This document shows positions 1-11,179 of a stretch of DNA of 64,000 nt, in pieces; within the stretch, counting starts at the first letter, position 1; the number at the start of each line of letters is the position of its first letter. The stretch comes from Sophora flavescens (lineage: Eukaryota; Streptophyta; Magnoliopsida; Fabales; Fabaceae): assembly GCA_030762895.1 (NCBI GenBank), contig CM061068.1:157376811-157440810 (forward strand). The letters run 5' to 3'. The notes below the pieces were generated by a model. It made no database searches and was not told the DNA's origin. It saw nothing but the letters and a program-made list of their open reading frames with translations. The position numbers and the translations under genes are program-made.

Positions 1-1400
1 ATTTACACCAATAAATATTCATCAATTATTACAGTAGTAAAAAAAAAATATTTACCTTGTAATAGCATTAATGTCATCGTTACTCCCTATACTTATAGTA
101 TACTTTTTTTTAACAGTGTTCCTTTAAAATTGCTGGTAACTTTCTTTTAATTCTTACAAGGAAATTTTTTTTTACTACTGTAATAATTGATGAATATTTA
201 TTGGTATAAATTGTTGTTGCTATTATTTTTTTATGGCTCTTGTGATATTATTTGCTACTTGTTATTAGGGAATTTTTTTATTGCCTCTTGTTGTTTTAAA
301 TAGATACTTTGGCATTAATGTCATCGTTACTCCCTATACTTATAGTATAATTTTTTTTTGTAGCAGTGTTCCTTTTGAATTGCAGGTAACTTTCTTTTAT
401 TTCTTACAAGGTAAATTTTTTTTACTACTATAATAATTGATGAATATTTATTGGTTTAAATTGTTATTGCTATTATTTTTTTATGACTCTTGTGATATTA
501 TTTGCTACTTGTTATTAGGGGATTTGTTATTACCTCTTGTTGTGTTAAATAGATACTTTAGCATTAATGTCATTGTTACTCCCTATATTTATAGTATAAT
601 TTTTTTTTTAGTGTTCCTTCTAAATTGCTAGTAACTTTCTTTTAAGTCTTACAAGGTAATTTTTTTTATTATTATAATAATTGATTAATATTTATTGTTG
701 TAAATTGTTATTGCTATTATTTTTTTATGTCTCTTGTGATATTATTTGCTACTTGTCATTGTTATTTGCTACTTGCTATTGATAAATAGTTTCTAAAAGA
801 AACCCATTTTGGTCAAAAAGTCATTTAAAACAATAAGAGGCAATAAAAAGAATCTCATAATAACAAGTAGCAAATAATATCACAAGAGTCATAAAAAAAT
901 AATAGCAATAACAATTTACACCAATAAATATTCATCAATTATTACAGTAGTAAAAAAAATTTACCCTGTAAGAATTAAAAGAAAGTTACCAGCAATTTTA
1001 AAGAAACACTGCTAAAAAAAATTATACTATAAGTATAGGGAGTAACGATGACATTAATGATTAATTATCTATTTAAAACAATAAAAGGCAATAAAAAATC
1101 CCATAATAACAAGTAGCAAATAATATCACAAGAGTCATAAAAAAATAATAGCAATAATAATTTACACCAATAAATATTCATCAATTATTACAGTCGTAAA
1201 AAAAAAATTTATCTTGTAAGAATTAAAAGAAAGTTACCAACAATTTTAAAGGAACACTGCTAAAAAAAATTATACTATAAGTATAGGGAGTAACGATGAC
1301 ATTAATGTTATTACAAGGTAAAATCTTTTTTTACTACTGTAATAATTGATGAATATTTATTGGTGTAAATTGTTATTGCTATTATTTTTTATACCTCTTA
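1..1400. repeat. Large foldback of ~248-bp tandem units
   Basis: The motif GCATTAATGTCATCGTTACT recurs at about 65, 311 and 560 (period 246-249 bp). Its reverse complement recurs near 1045 and 1290. The units therefore run head-to-tail to about 780 and then continue in opposite orientation from about 828. The turn-around junction near 58-85 (CTTGTAATAGCATTAATG) is matched almost exactly in reverse near 1295-1320. The whole block is AT-rich and the only ORFs are low-complexity. It could be a foldback transposon, or a satellite array with an inversion. The left arm is cut off by the window edge. Confidence 0.85.
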
Positions 1401-4356
1401 TTATTGCTATCAATTGTCTTTTTTTTTAATACTGGTAAGCATCAGTCTGACTGTCGCCTTTGACCCGTCAGAGAAAAATAAAATACCACGTGTCTAAAAG
1501 GACCCCGTTAATAAATAATTTCAGAACAACCCTAAACTTATAAATAGTTTGTAAAAGGAACCAATTTGATCAAAAAAAACCCACGTCCTCTCAGGTGCGT
1601 ATGGTAGCACCATATCACGGCAACTAGTACATGTCCCCATTCATGTGCCGACGATGCATTATACAAGTCAGAGAAGTCCATTCTTTCTACAATGGAGGGA
1701 GGAAAATTATAAAAAGAGAAGATATATTTGAAAAGAAGAGAGGTGGATGTTGGTTTTGATGGACGCCATCCTCGTTGCTGTCGAAACATCGCTTGATTGG
1801 AGAGCAGGTTCGTCACCGGAGAATGGCACAACGAGGTGCTGGAGGTATTGAGGGAGATGAAGGGAAATTAGGATTATATTATTTTACAATTTTATGTTAA
1901 TTAAGGTCCATTGAATATGATATATAAATGTGAAAGAAGCATACATTATCTTTTCAGTATAAAGCTAAGTAATTGTTGCCATATGAGAAATTTAACCGAA
2001 TGAATTAACCTTGTATATCTTAGACTTTTGAATTGTGTTTTGTTTAAGATGGTAATAAAAATGGATAGACATGCACATTATTTTCTGTTTCTCTCGTTGA
2101 ATCTAATAAGATTGATTATTGTTATAAAGTTTCATCCTTTGTACGGGTTTGACTTGTTACGTGGAATGCGGTAAAACCATGTACATTAAAAGTGAACAAA
2201 TCCTCCCCTCTTATTCGGTTTTGTTTCATGTTTTAATTCTTTATTTTGCATGACCCTTTTATCAGCTAAATTGAATGTATAAAATGTTATTAATTCCAAT
2301 CTATATTTCAAAATGTTAAGTATAATTGATAAACTTCTTAAGCCTTTCATATATACATGCATGTAACTGCTCTATCCTGCAACAATATTCCTACAGTTAG
2401 GTATTAGTTGTTGTTTGTTTTTGGACTCTGATCGAATTCTTCTCGGCCTGTTTGAAGCCGCATGAACAAAGTCTATAATTTAGCTTTTGTTTTTCTTTAC
2501 ATAATCTAACATATGGTGCATGTGATATACCTATTATGGCCTTGTACCCTAGGATTTTTCATATTATATATGAGCTACCACTAAGATTAAATATCTATCC
2601 ATGTTTGTGTTTTCTCAATGCTTTCCTATTTTTACATTAAGTCAAACTGACTTCCATGCATGAAAATCTTTTAATCTTTGTTAGTGATGTCTTGGGTGTG
2701 ATAATTGATGCAAGATTGGGAAGGTTTAATTTGTGTGGTTGTACATGTAAATCATTTAAGATGTATTGTTGTATGTTCTTGGTTTCAAGTCAGAGAATCA
2801 TCAATGGCCCAAATTTATCATGTTCTTTAATAAGTTCAGGGAAATGGTTTAGTATATAGGTAAAGTAGAATCAAATTTCAAATAAACCTTGTCGATGAGG
2901 ATATTACATGCCATAGTTTGTAAATGGAAACGAGCTTGTTAATTACTTGATTTATATTGTTAATGGAAAAGAATGAATGCATGCAAATACATGACTTGTA
3001 CCTAATGGATTCTTTTTAATATTATTTAAGAGGATCGCATCATGCTTGTTTCTTCTTGAACTAGTTGATGAGTTCATAAGACTTTTATTTTGAGAATGTG
3101 AACCTCATAAAATGTATGAGACATCTAATTAAATCAGATTAGCAGTTGTATAGTATGTTGTAATGTGGTGTTGGTTGACTCACTATTTATTATAACATTC
3201 CTTTGAACTGTTTTGTTACCTGTTTTGAAAAGAGAAATTGTTCTAGGCTTCCAGATTTGCAAATGGATCCTTGCATGTTGTAACTACATAGTGGGTATGT
3301 TTTTGATTGCATGTTCACTAGTGTCTTCATTTGTTGAGCTGTACAAATTGAAGGACTAATTTTAATTATATTCATAAACTAGATAAACTATGCTTTTCAA
3401 AGAATGATTTACTCAAATCTGAATGTTGTGTTCAAAACCGAATAATTCCAGTAAAGGTTTTCTTATAACTGAGTTTTAGAAAAAGCTTTTCAAGTTAAAT
3501 TTATATATTCACTGAAAAAGATATTTGGAGAATTTAAAGTAATATTTTTGCTCTATCTAGGGTATTATGGGATGCTCGGGGTAGACTTATGTTTATAACA
3601 TGTCCATATTTTGATATGCTATCATAGAATTGTGTGTGTCATTTCTTGATCGTGTTCGATATGAGTGATTGATAAAAATCATTGGCTTGCATCAATTATT
3701 TGATTGTGCACCTAAATAGGTACCAAACAGTTATTTCTGGTGGGTCACGTCCTTATGTACATAAAGCATATATGTGTTTGACGCGTTTCCTAAATTATTT
3801 ATATCTAAAATGATTGGAATAATAAGTACCACTACTATTTGAATAAGATTGTGTGCTTTAATCTCTTATTATTATTGTTGTCATAAAGTTTCTGTCAGCT
3901 TGCCGTTGATTGGAATATCTGTCATGTATGATAATGGGACCCTAGTGAACCAAGTATCAGTGATGACCAAATAGTTAATGATTATGACCAGTTCATCGAT
4001 ATAGATTCAAACATACAAACAAAACCTTTTGACCAGAGTACGCAACGGAAGCTTAGTCGCCATTAGACGAAAGATCTTGCAGGAAACCATCTTTGAACCT
4101 AAATGCAACTCTTAAGTCTTACTTGTATCATAGGACTAATTTGCCTTATTGTACGATTTAAATGTATATATATACCCATGTGATCCAAACTGAAGTAGTA
4201 TTGTGTTTTCAATTATCACTTGCATGCTTTTAATTGTCATGAGGTGGGAAGTGTACTAAGGCAACAAATGTTATTGTTTGAGAAATCATTACTAATGCAC
4301 TTCTCTCGAGTAGGTTTTACTAAATTTTGAGGACAAAATTTATTTAAGGGAGAGAG
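1401..4356. other. AT-rich intergenic DNA, no gene recognised
   Basis: No ORF here resembles a known protein, and I saw no clear terminal repeats. The segment near 1515-1580 (AATAGTTTGTAAAAGGAACC) echoes the loop of the preceding foldback at about 785-815, so the foldback element may extend to about 1580. Near 4320-4350 a GAGGACAAAATTT...AAGGGAGAGA string resembles the polypurine end of a gypsy internal region. Confidence 0.4.
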
Positions 4357-4742
4357 AAATATAATATATTTTCCCGATGGTATTTTAGTCTTTTCATTTT
4401 TAATTCTACTATGGGGTGTTTGATTTTTTTTTTTTATATTTCGTAAATGTGAAATTATGTGGTTGATTAATTTAATTAAGTTAATTATTTGTGATTTTTA
4501 AATGGAATAGAATTTTGTTTTATTTATTTATCATACACACATCTCACACTTTTTCCCCTCATTTTCTTTGGCTTACACGGCTGCCCACATACCCACACAC
4601 ACTCACTTTTTATTTCATTCAAATACTTCATTTTCTTCAAGAAACAAAGCTCTCCTTCTTCCTCATCCATGGCAATTTTGGCCAGCCAAAACCCTTCCAT
4701 CTCTTCTCTCAAATTCGGCCATAACTCCATGGCTAGGCTTTC

Positions 4743-5279
4743 TGATAGGGGATCACTTAGGACCGTCTTGAAAACAAGAAAAGGACACAAGGAACTTGAC
4801 CCTAACCACACCTTTGGTAGAACCAGAGTTATCAAAGAAGCGTGACCCCAACCACGACCGCCAGGTAGAACCAACACTATAAAGTTCTTAACCCAAGAAC
4901 AAAGGGTGCTCTCACAATAGAGAAACTCTCAAATTTCATTAATCATCAAAATATGAATTGTGTAGTACAAGAGTTCCCTATTTATAGCCCAACTAGGAAA
5001 TACAAGAAATAAATTCCCACTACCATGCATTTACCACATACATTGACAAATGCATGTACACTACCTAGAAAGTAAGCATAATCAAGGTGTTAAATTTCCA
5101 CAAGCTATTATTATGACTTATGGAACTACTAGGAAGCATTTATTGGACTTAAGGGAAAAACTAAAAGTCACCAGAAAATTGTGCCCAAATATAATACGAA
5201 AATTATAAATAAAAATTATAAAATATAATAATCTGAATATGCTTTTTTCCACATGCTCAAGCCATCCATGTTCCTATCA
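4743..5279 (-). repeat. 3' LTR of the small Ty3 element
   Basis: 537 bp, near-identical to 6254-6795. On the minus strand it has a TATA-like CTATAAATAGGG (reverse complement around 4978-4990). The polypurine tract abuts its inner end. Confidence 0.9.
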
Positions 5280-6075
5280 TTCCCACTTTTTGAAAGTGAT
5301 TTGTCCTCAAATCCAAACCTGCATTAAAAGTCAGTGGACTATCTAATAAAATGTTGCTTTTGTGCTCTCCACATTTTGCTTGATAATTGGCTCTTCCATC
5401 CCCTTTTTCCTCATAATTCTCATTTTTCATAAGATATTTTTTATTGTTATATTTTTCTTCAACTTTTATCTCATGGTTCTCCACTTTTTCTCTCTCATGG
5501 GTTTCTTTTTTCTTTAATTCTTCTTTTTCCTCAGTGCTTTCTTTTTTTTCTTCTTCTTTTTCACCATTCTCCATTTCCTCTTCCTTTCTCTCATGAGTTT
5601 CCTTTTTCTTTACTTCTCCTTTCAAGTACATTTGATCTTCATACACTTGTTTTGGTGACAATGGTCCAAGAGTAATTTTGCGATTATTAAATACAAATGA
5701 GTACTTATTTTCGTAGACATCATATTTCGCTTGTCGTTTAACCCTCCAAGGACGCCCAAGTAACAAGTGCCTAGTTTCCATGGGAACCACATCACATAAC
5801 ACCTCATCTTCATATCTCCCAATCCGAAACGACACTCGGACTTGTTTGTTCACCATCACGTCACCGAGATCACTAAACTTCGGGATGCTCCAAATGACAT
5901 ACGGTTGTGGATGCTCTATAAGTGGAAGTCCTAACTTTTGCACCATGGTGGTACTAGCTAGGTTAACGTATCCCCTTCTATCGATGGCCAAGCTACATAT
6001 CTTGTCCTTCACATAGCATCTAGAATAGAAAATATCCTCCCTTTGCTTTGCATCATTTTTCTTCATTACCTCCAT
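5257..6075 (-). CDS. Retropepsin-like protein of the small Ty3 element
   Basis: A 272-residue open frame on the minus strand whose last codons run into the 3' LTR. Residues ~20-125 resemble the aspartic-protease domain of plant Ty3/gypsy polyproteins, with AST-MVQKLGLP, the DVVPM segment and the LLGRPW flap-end motif. The residues after the presumed catalytic Asp are unusual: IDRRG is seen where the family normally has D-(S/T/G)-G-(S/A), so proteolytic activity is doubtful. From about residue 155 to 215 the protein is a Lys/Glu-rich, probably coiled-coil, low-complexity tract. No zinc knuckle, RT or integrase follows. The ORF may be decayed rather than functional. Confidence 0.7.
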   Translation of the reverse strand: MEVMKKNDAKQREDIFYSRCYVKDKICSLAIDRRGYVNLASTTMVQKLGLPLIEHPQPYVIWSIPKFSDLGDVMVNKQVRVSFRIGRYEDEVLCDVVPMETRHLLLGRPWRVKRQAKYDVYENKYSFVFNNRKITLGPLSPKQVYEDQMYLKGEVKKKETHERKEEEMENGEKEEEKKESTEEKEELKKKETHEREKVENHEIKVEEKYNNKKYLMKNENYEEKGDGRANYQAKCGEHKSNILLDSPLTFNAGLDLRTNHFQKVGMIGTWMA

Positions 6076-6238
6076 GAAGAACCCACTGAGAAAAATTCAA
6101 ACTTTGCATACAACCACCAAGAAAGATGAATAAAATTTGGAATTCCTCAAATAAATTTTTTTATTTTTGTATATATTTTTTTTCATATAGAATAGAAAAG
6201 AACAAAGAAATATAACACCTGAAATTCAAGGATCCAAA

Positions 6239-6251
6239 GCTCTGATTACCA
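6239..6251 (-). other. Primer-binding site of the small Ty3 element
   Basis: The reverse complement reads TGGTAATCAGAGC, matching the 3' end complement of plant initiator Met-tRNA except for one inserted A. It lies 2 bp inside the LTR at 6254, which fixes the element's orientation as minus. Confidence 0.75.
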
Positions 6252-6253
6252 AA

Positions 6254-6795
6254 TGATAGGGGATCACTTAAGACCGTCTTGAAAACAGGCAAAGGACACA
6301 AGGAACTTGACCCTAACCGCGACCTGCCGGTAGAACCAGAGTTATCAAAGAAGCGTGATCCTAACCGCGACCTGCCGGTAGAACCAACACTATAAAGTTC
6401 TTAACCCAAGAACAAAGGGAAAAACTCTCACAATAGAGAAACTCTCAAATTTCATTAATCATCAAAATCTGAATTGTGTAGTACAAGAGTTCCCTATTTA
6501 TAGCCTAACTAGGAAATACAAGAAATAAATTCCCACTACCATGCATTTACCATATACATTGACAAATGCATGTACACTACCTAGAAAGTAAGCATAATCA
6601 AGGTGTTAAATTCCCACCAGCTATTAATATGACTTATGGAACTACTAGGGAGCATTTATTGGACTTAGGGGAAAACTAAAAGTCACCAGAAAATTGTGCC
6701 AAAAAATAATACGAAAATTATAAATAAAAATTATAAAAATATAATAATCTGAATATGTTTCTTTCCACGTGCTCAAGCCATCCATGTTCCTATCA
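6254..6795 (-). repeat. 5' LTR of the small Ty3 element
   Basis: 542 bp, TGATAGG...CCTATCA. It includes a short tandem duplication around 6308-6388 (units ending CTGCCGGTAGAACCA), which is more degenerate in the other LTR. A minus-strand TATA-like CTATAAATAGGG lies near 6492-6503. Confidence 0.9.
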
Positions 6796-8531
6796 TTTTC
6801 CCACACTTTTTTCTCATTCATCATTTGAACACAAGGCAACCATCTTATTTCCACCCTTCCTATTCATTTTCGACCAGAAACTTGTGGAGGACAACATGCA
6901 AGGCCTCTAGCTCTCCTCAAAGATTTCGAAATAGGAGAACCAAGTCAGCTTAGGAAGAACTCAAGGGTGATTCACACAAACAACCCCAAATCCACTACTT
7001 GGTCAAGTGAGTTTCCTTAGTTAGCGCTTGGTAACCATAAATCCAAGCTTAGAAATTTTAAATTTGATTTTATTGTTTGATTTCAGAATTGCATGTTGAT
7101 TATATGGTTTTAAATGAATGCAGAATTGTGATGTAGAATATTCAATTTACATGCATGTATTCTGTTTGTTAAAAGTCCTAAAAGAAACTACTGATCTGAC
7201 AAACCCGTATAGACATATGTGTAATATTTTATTTGTAACTATTTCTATAGTGCTCTGTTTGGTATGATTTTTATTTTGTTAGAAAGTGGACTCGAAATTC
7301 TACACTTTAAACACTGATTTTGCTGTTTTTCATTGAGTATTGATGGAGAAAAACCCGTTACAAGTTAGGGTATTGCAGTTGTCCTGTTTTCTGAGTGCAG
7401 AGGCTTTCCTATCAAAACTGTAATTTTTGGAAGACTGTTTTCCAAGAGTAAAATTTTATTCATAAACTAGACTTGTTTAGACTTCCATAGAGGGGTCATT
7501 TGTCCAAATCCGACTTCGTTTGGTATTTTAATAAAATCATAGAAGTTAACTGAAAACTGCTGAAATTCTGCTTATGTTGTTGATGCATTATCCCTTGTTG
7601 AATACATGATTGAGAGATTATATATTGTTCATGTGAATGGTCTATAAGTTTTGCTTTAGGTCATTAGTTTTTAAGCTATAAATTGATATGTGAGTTAAGT
7701 TATTTAATATTATGAAGAAATGAATGTGATACACCATTTGGCATCCAAAGGTAGTAACCATGCTAATTCTACTCTTGAATCAAATTAGAATGGTTATCAA
7801 TGACATTTCAGATGTCAAGTATAGAAGTCCTTTCAGTTTGGAAGGTAAGTATAGAGTCCTTCCCGTCTGGAAGGCAATCACAGAGTCCTTTTAGTTTGAA
7901 AGGCAAGCAAGTAAGTGCAAAGCAAGTGGGACGCCGCTTGTGGTCATAGACGTATGTCCTGCTTTACAGTATAGAGCTAGTTCCTCTTAAGTACCTTGGT
8001 GCAGGGGAGAAATGACGACGTTTTTCACTGACAAAATTAAAAAGGGATGTCCAAATGAGTGGTTCACAAATATTTTGAATGAAATGATGATACCAGAATT
8101 AAACCCAAAGCTAGTCCCTCTTAAGTACCTTGGTGCGTGGGGGGCATTAATGATGTTTATACCCGATGATATGTATAAGTTTACTAATATATATATGTGT
8201 GTGTGTGTGTGACTAAGTGCTCTGTTTGCAGGGAATTCACTGAGATTTCATATCTCACCCCCTCATCCTTTTGTTTCAGGTTAATCCCTCATATGTTGGA
8301 GAACTGTGAAGTATCACCGAAAATACTTGGTAGTTGTTCCAATGTAAGCTGTTTCTGTTATTGAAGACATTGCCGGATCGGAGTCAAGTGTCATAGTGTC
8401 ATTGTTTGGTCTCTAAGTATGATTTTGAAAATGTATGAGATGTATATATGAGATGATTAGCGAAAAACTAATTTCAGCGTATCTTATGTTTTGTATCTAG
8501 TAGTATCTTAATATACTTTGGGGTATTACAT

Positions 8532-8984
8532 TATGGTATACTTTCTCATTTTGATGTACCACATTTTGTCTCTACCAATCCCATCTTTCCACATATTTTA
8601 ATTTTTTAAAATTACAAAAAATTTAAACTTATGTTGCAAGAGATAATTGATGGAGGCAGGATGTGTACACCAAAATGGGGCGGTGGCTGTCCATACAAGC
8701 GTTGCTCACGGGTGTTTAGTGGCTATGGAGTGTGTGTTTGGTTCTAAGTTGGAAATCTCTAGACCGTCCCGTGGCAATCGTGATTTTAGTAAAAATAAGT
8801 TGTTTGGGTACAGTCAAATAGAATTGATTTTGCCTTCAGAAGCGATTTTGACTAGAAACTACAAAAAGTAGCTTTTGCGTTGGGTTAAAATCTTTACATC
8901 AACATTGCTTTCAAAATAAAAATATCCAAATATAAAACACTTCACTTCAAACTCAATTATAACGGAATCAACTTTTCAAAATCA
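8532..8984. other. Short intergenic stretch, nothing recognised
   Basis: A 74-codon open frame at 8647-8871 has no recognisable similarity. No repeats with clear ends were seen. Confidence 0.4.
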
Positions 8985-10990
8985 ATTGGTTTAAATAAGT
9001 TTTAGGTCCCTATAAATATGACGGGATTTGGTTTTAGTCCCTCCAAATTTTTTTCTTAGGAAATGGTCCTTGCCGTTAAGTCAACTATGCTAAGTGATGA
9101 CGTGACAAACAGACCGCCACGTCATCAATGACACATGTACCAAAATAATATTATATAATTCCATGTTGGATTTTTAATTATTTAAATAATCTTAAATAAT
9201 TAAATAATAATTAATTGTTAATAATTATACTTATTTCATAATATTAAAAGTTAACAAAAATTAAATAAAAATCTATAATTATTGAAAATTAACTATTTAA
9301 AAGTTTAGTATTAAATTTATAAAAATTATAAAAATTATTTAAAAAATTATAATTATTTTATTTTTCAAAAATTAAAATTGTTTAATTATTTTAAAAATTA
9401 TGATAATTTAACTATTTAAAAATTATGATAATTAAACTATTTAAAGCCTATGATAATTTAACTATTTAAAATTTCAATTTAACTATTTAAAAATTATATT
9501 TATTAAAATAGAATAATTGTTTTAAAATATAATTATTAAAAATTACCAAATTTAAAAATTTATTAATTAATAATTATTTTCAAATTAGTTAACATCAAAT
9601 AATTATAATTATTTCACGATATTAAAAATTTATTTAACTAATTAAATTAGTAAATTTTTAATAATTTTATTTTTGAATTAGTTAAATAATTTTAATATCA
9701 TGAAATAATTATAATTATTTAAAATTAAGTAATTATAAAATAATTATTCAGTAATAAATTTTTAAATTAGTTTATTTTTAATAATTATACTTTTAAATAA
9801 TGATACATTTTTATAATTATAATTTTAAATAATTAAATTATCACAACGTTTTTATAATTTTTTTAAATTATTAAATAAAATATAAAAAATTTTAAAAAAC
9901 TTTTATAAAAATAGTTTTTTAAAATTTAATAATTTTTAAATGTCCTGAAACAATTATTATTAAAAAATAAATATTATTAAATTAATTTAAGATTATTTAA
10001 ATAATTAAAAATCCAACATTAAATTAAATAATATTATTCTGGTACATGTGACATTGATGACATGGCAGTCCGTTTGTCATGTCATCATTTAGTAGAGTTG
10101 ACTTAACAGAAGTGACCATTTTCAAACTTTTAGGACTTGTTTGGTGGTCAGGATAAGAAAGACAAGATATGATAAGCTATCATATCATATCTGAAACTAT
10201 TGTTTGGTGAGCCAGCAGGATAGGTTTATATAAACCAATCCTGTCACCTATTCTATCCTGTCAATCCAGTTAAAATTCTATCATGAGGGGGAGTTGGGTT
10301 AGAACTCAACATGATAGAATAAGATGATTTAAAGTATAATAAAGTATAAAAATATTTTATATATAAAATAATTAAAATATAATATGGTTACCAAAAAAGG
10401 TATAATAAAACATAAAACAATAAAATATGAATAATTAATTTTTATTTTGTCACAAGACTAATTTTGTTACTTTATATTATTTTAAAAAACTGAAAAAATC
10501 AAATAATTTAACTATATGCAAAGTAAAAACTAAAAATAAATATTTAAAATCATAAAAAAATTAATTAAAGTTAAATAATATTTTAAAATTTTAAAATATT
10601 ATATGTAATTTTATTACAAGGACAATTTTGTATTTTTATATAATCTTAAAAGAATAAAAATTTAAAAAACCCTAAAATCTAATAAAATATGGAAACATTC
10701 GGAACAAAAATGAAAATTTTAAAATTCATACTAAAATTACAATATTATCTAGTTGGTTATCTAGTGGACACCAAATGTCGGATATGATAACAACTTATCA
10801 TGCTCATATCCTATTCTACCCCTAACCTACTCTCTTATCTTATCTGTCCCCATCCTATCCTATCCCAACTATCAAACGAACCCTTTAAAACGTTAAGAGT
10901 TCTTTTCCAAAATTTTTTTTTGAAAGGACTAAAACCAAATTTCTACATATTTATAATGACCAAAAACTTATTTACACCAAATGATTTCTA
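8985..10990. mobile_element. Mutator-like non-autonomous element with long terminal inverted repeats
   Basis: The left end (TTTAAATAAG...GGTCCCTATAAATATG...TTTTAGTCC) and the reverse complement of the right end match over about 200 bp. The match includes a TTAAGTCAACT block and a CATGTCATCAATGxCACATGTACC block. The interior (about 9160-10010) is extremely AT-rich and has no ORF. A 10-bp direct repeat TTCAAAATCA flanks the element at 8975-8984 and 10991-11000 and fits a 9-10-bp Mutator-type TSD. The TIR similarity seems to run a few bases into that repeat, so the exact ends are uncertain. The right TIR is interrupted by another element at 10133-10884. Confidence 0.75.
10133..10884. mobile_element. 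PIF/Harbinger-type MITE inserted in the Mutator-like TIR
   Basis: The left end GGACTTGTTTGGTGGTCAGG pairs imperfectly with the reverse complement of the right end (GGGTTCGTTTGATAGTTGGG). The flanks are TTA (10130-10132) and TTA (10885-10887), as expected for this superfamily. Removing the segment rejoins the interrupted outer TIR, which supports the boundaries. The interior is AT-rich and non-coding. The exact right end could be 1 bp different. Confidence 0.7.
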
Positions 10991-11179
10991 TTCAAAATCA
11001 GTTTGATGGATCTCAAACACCACCTGGCCACTGCTTTATTCTTTAGCATGTTGGACCTTGGAGTACACCGAATGACCGAATATTCGAAAAGAATAAATAA
11101 AATAAAATAAAATAATATAATAGAAATAGAAGCGAAGAAGAGAAAGGAACATAGGGGCTGATCTGATCATCCGATTCCA

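Larger units (their letters stand above)
4743..6795 (-). mobile_element. Complete small non-autonomous Ty3/gypsy element
   Basis: Two similar LTRs (4743-5279 and 6254-6795), each beginning TGATAGG and ending CCTATCA, enclose about 1 kb of internal DNA. Orientation is minus. The primer site TGGTAATCAGAGC (reverse complement of 6239-6251) resembles the initiator-Met-tRNA site with one extra A. The polypurine tract AAAAAGTGGGAA is the reverse complement of 5280-5291. The flanks CTTTC (4738-4742) and TTTTC (6796-6800) are a probable 5-bp TSD with one mismatch. Inside is only a protease-like ORF; gag, RT and integrase are absent. The element therefore depends on enzymes from elsewhere, or is an internal-deletion derivative. 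Confidence 0.9.
4357..8531 (+). mobile_element. Possible decayed Ty3/gypsy LTR, interrupted by another element
   Basis: A purine-rich stretch AAGGGAGAGAGA (about 4345-4356), preceded by GAGGACAAAATTT, looks like a gypsy polypurine tract. The segment ends in GGGGTATTACA at 8521-8531, a common gypsy LTR terminus. Without the nested element at 4743-6795 it would be about 2.1 kb. It contains no coding sequence. A 29-bp segment (AGCTAGTTCCTCTTAAG...) is repeated at 7975 and 8109. No second LTR or TSD was found, so this is a tentative call. Confidence 0.35.

Noticed and set aside
1538..1831. 97-codon minus-strand frame
   Set aside because: No recognisable domain, low complexity, in repeat-rich DNA.
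4524..4877. 117-codon minus-strand frame
   Set aside because: It crosses an LTR boundary and has no similarity to a known protein.
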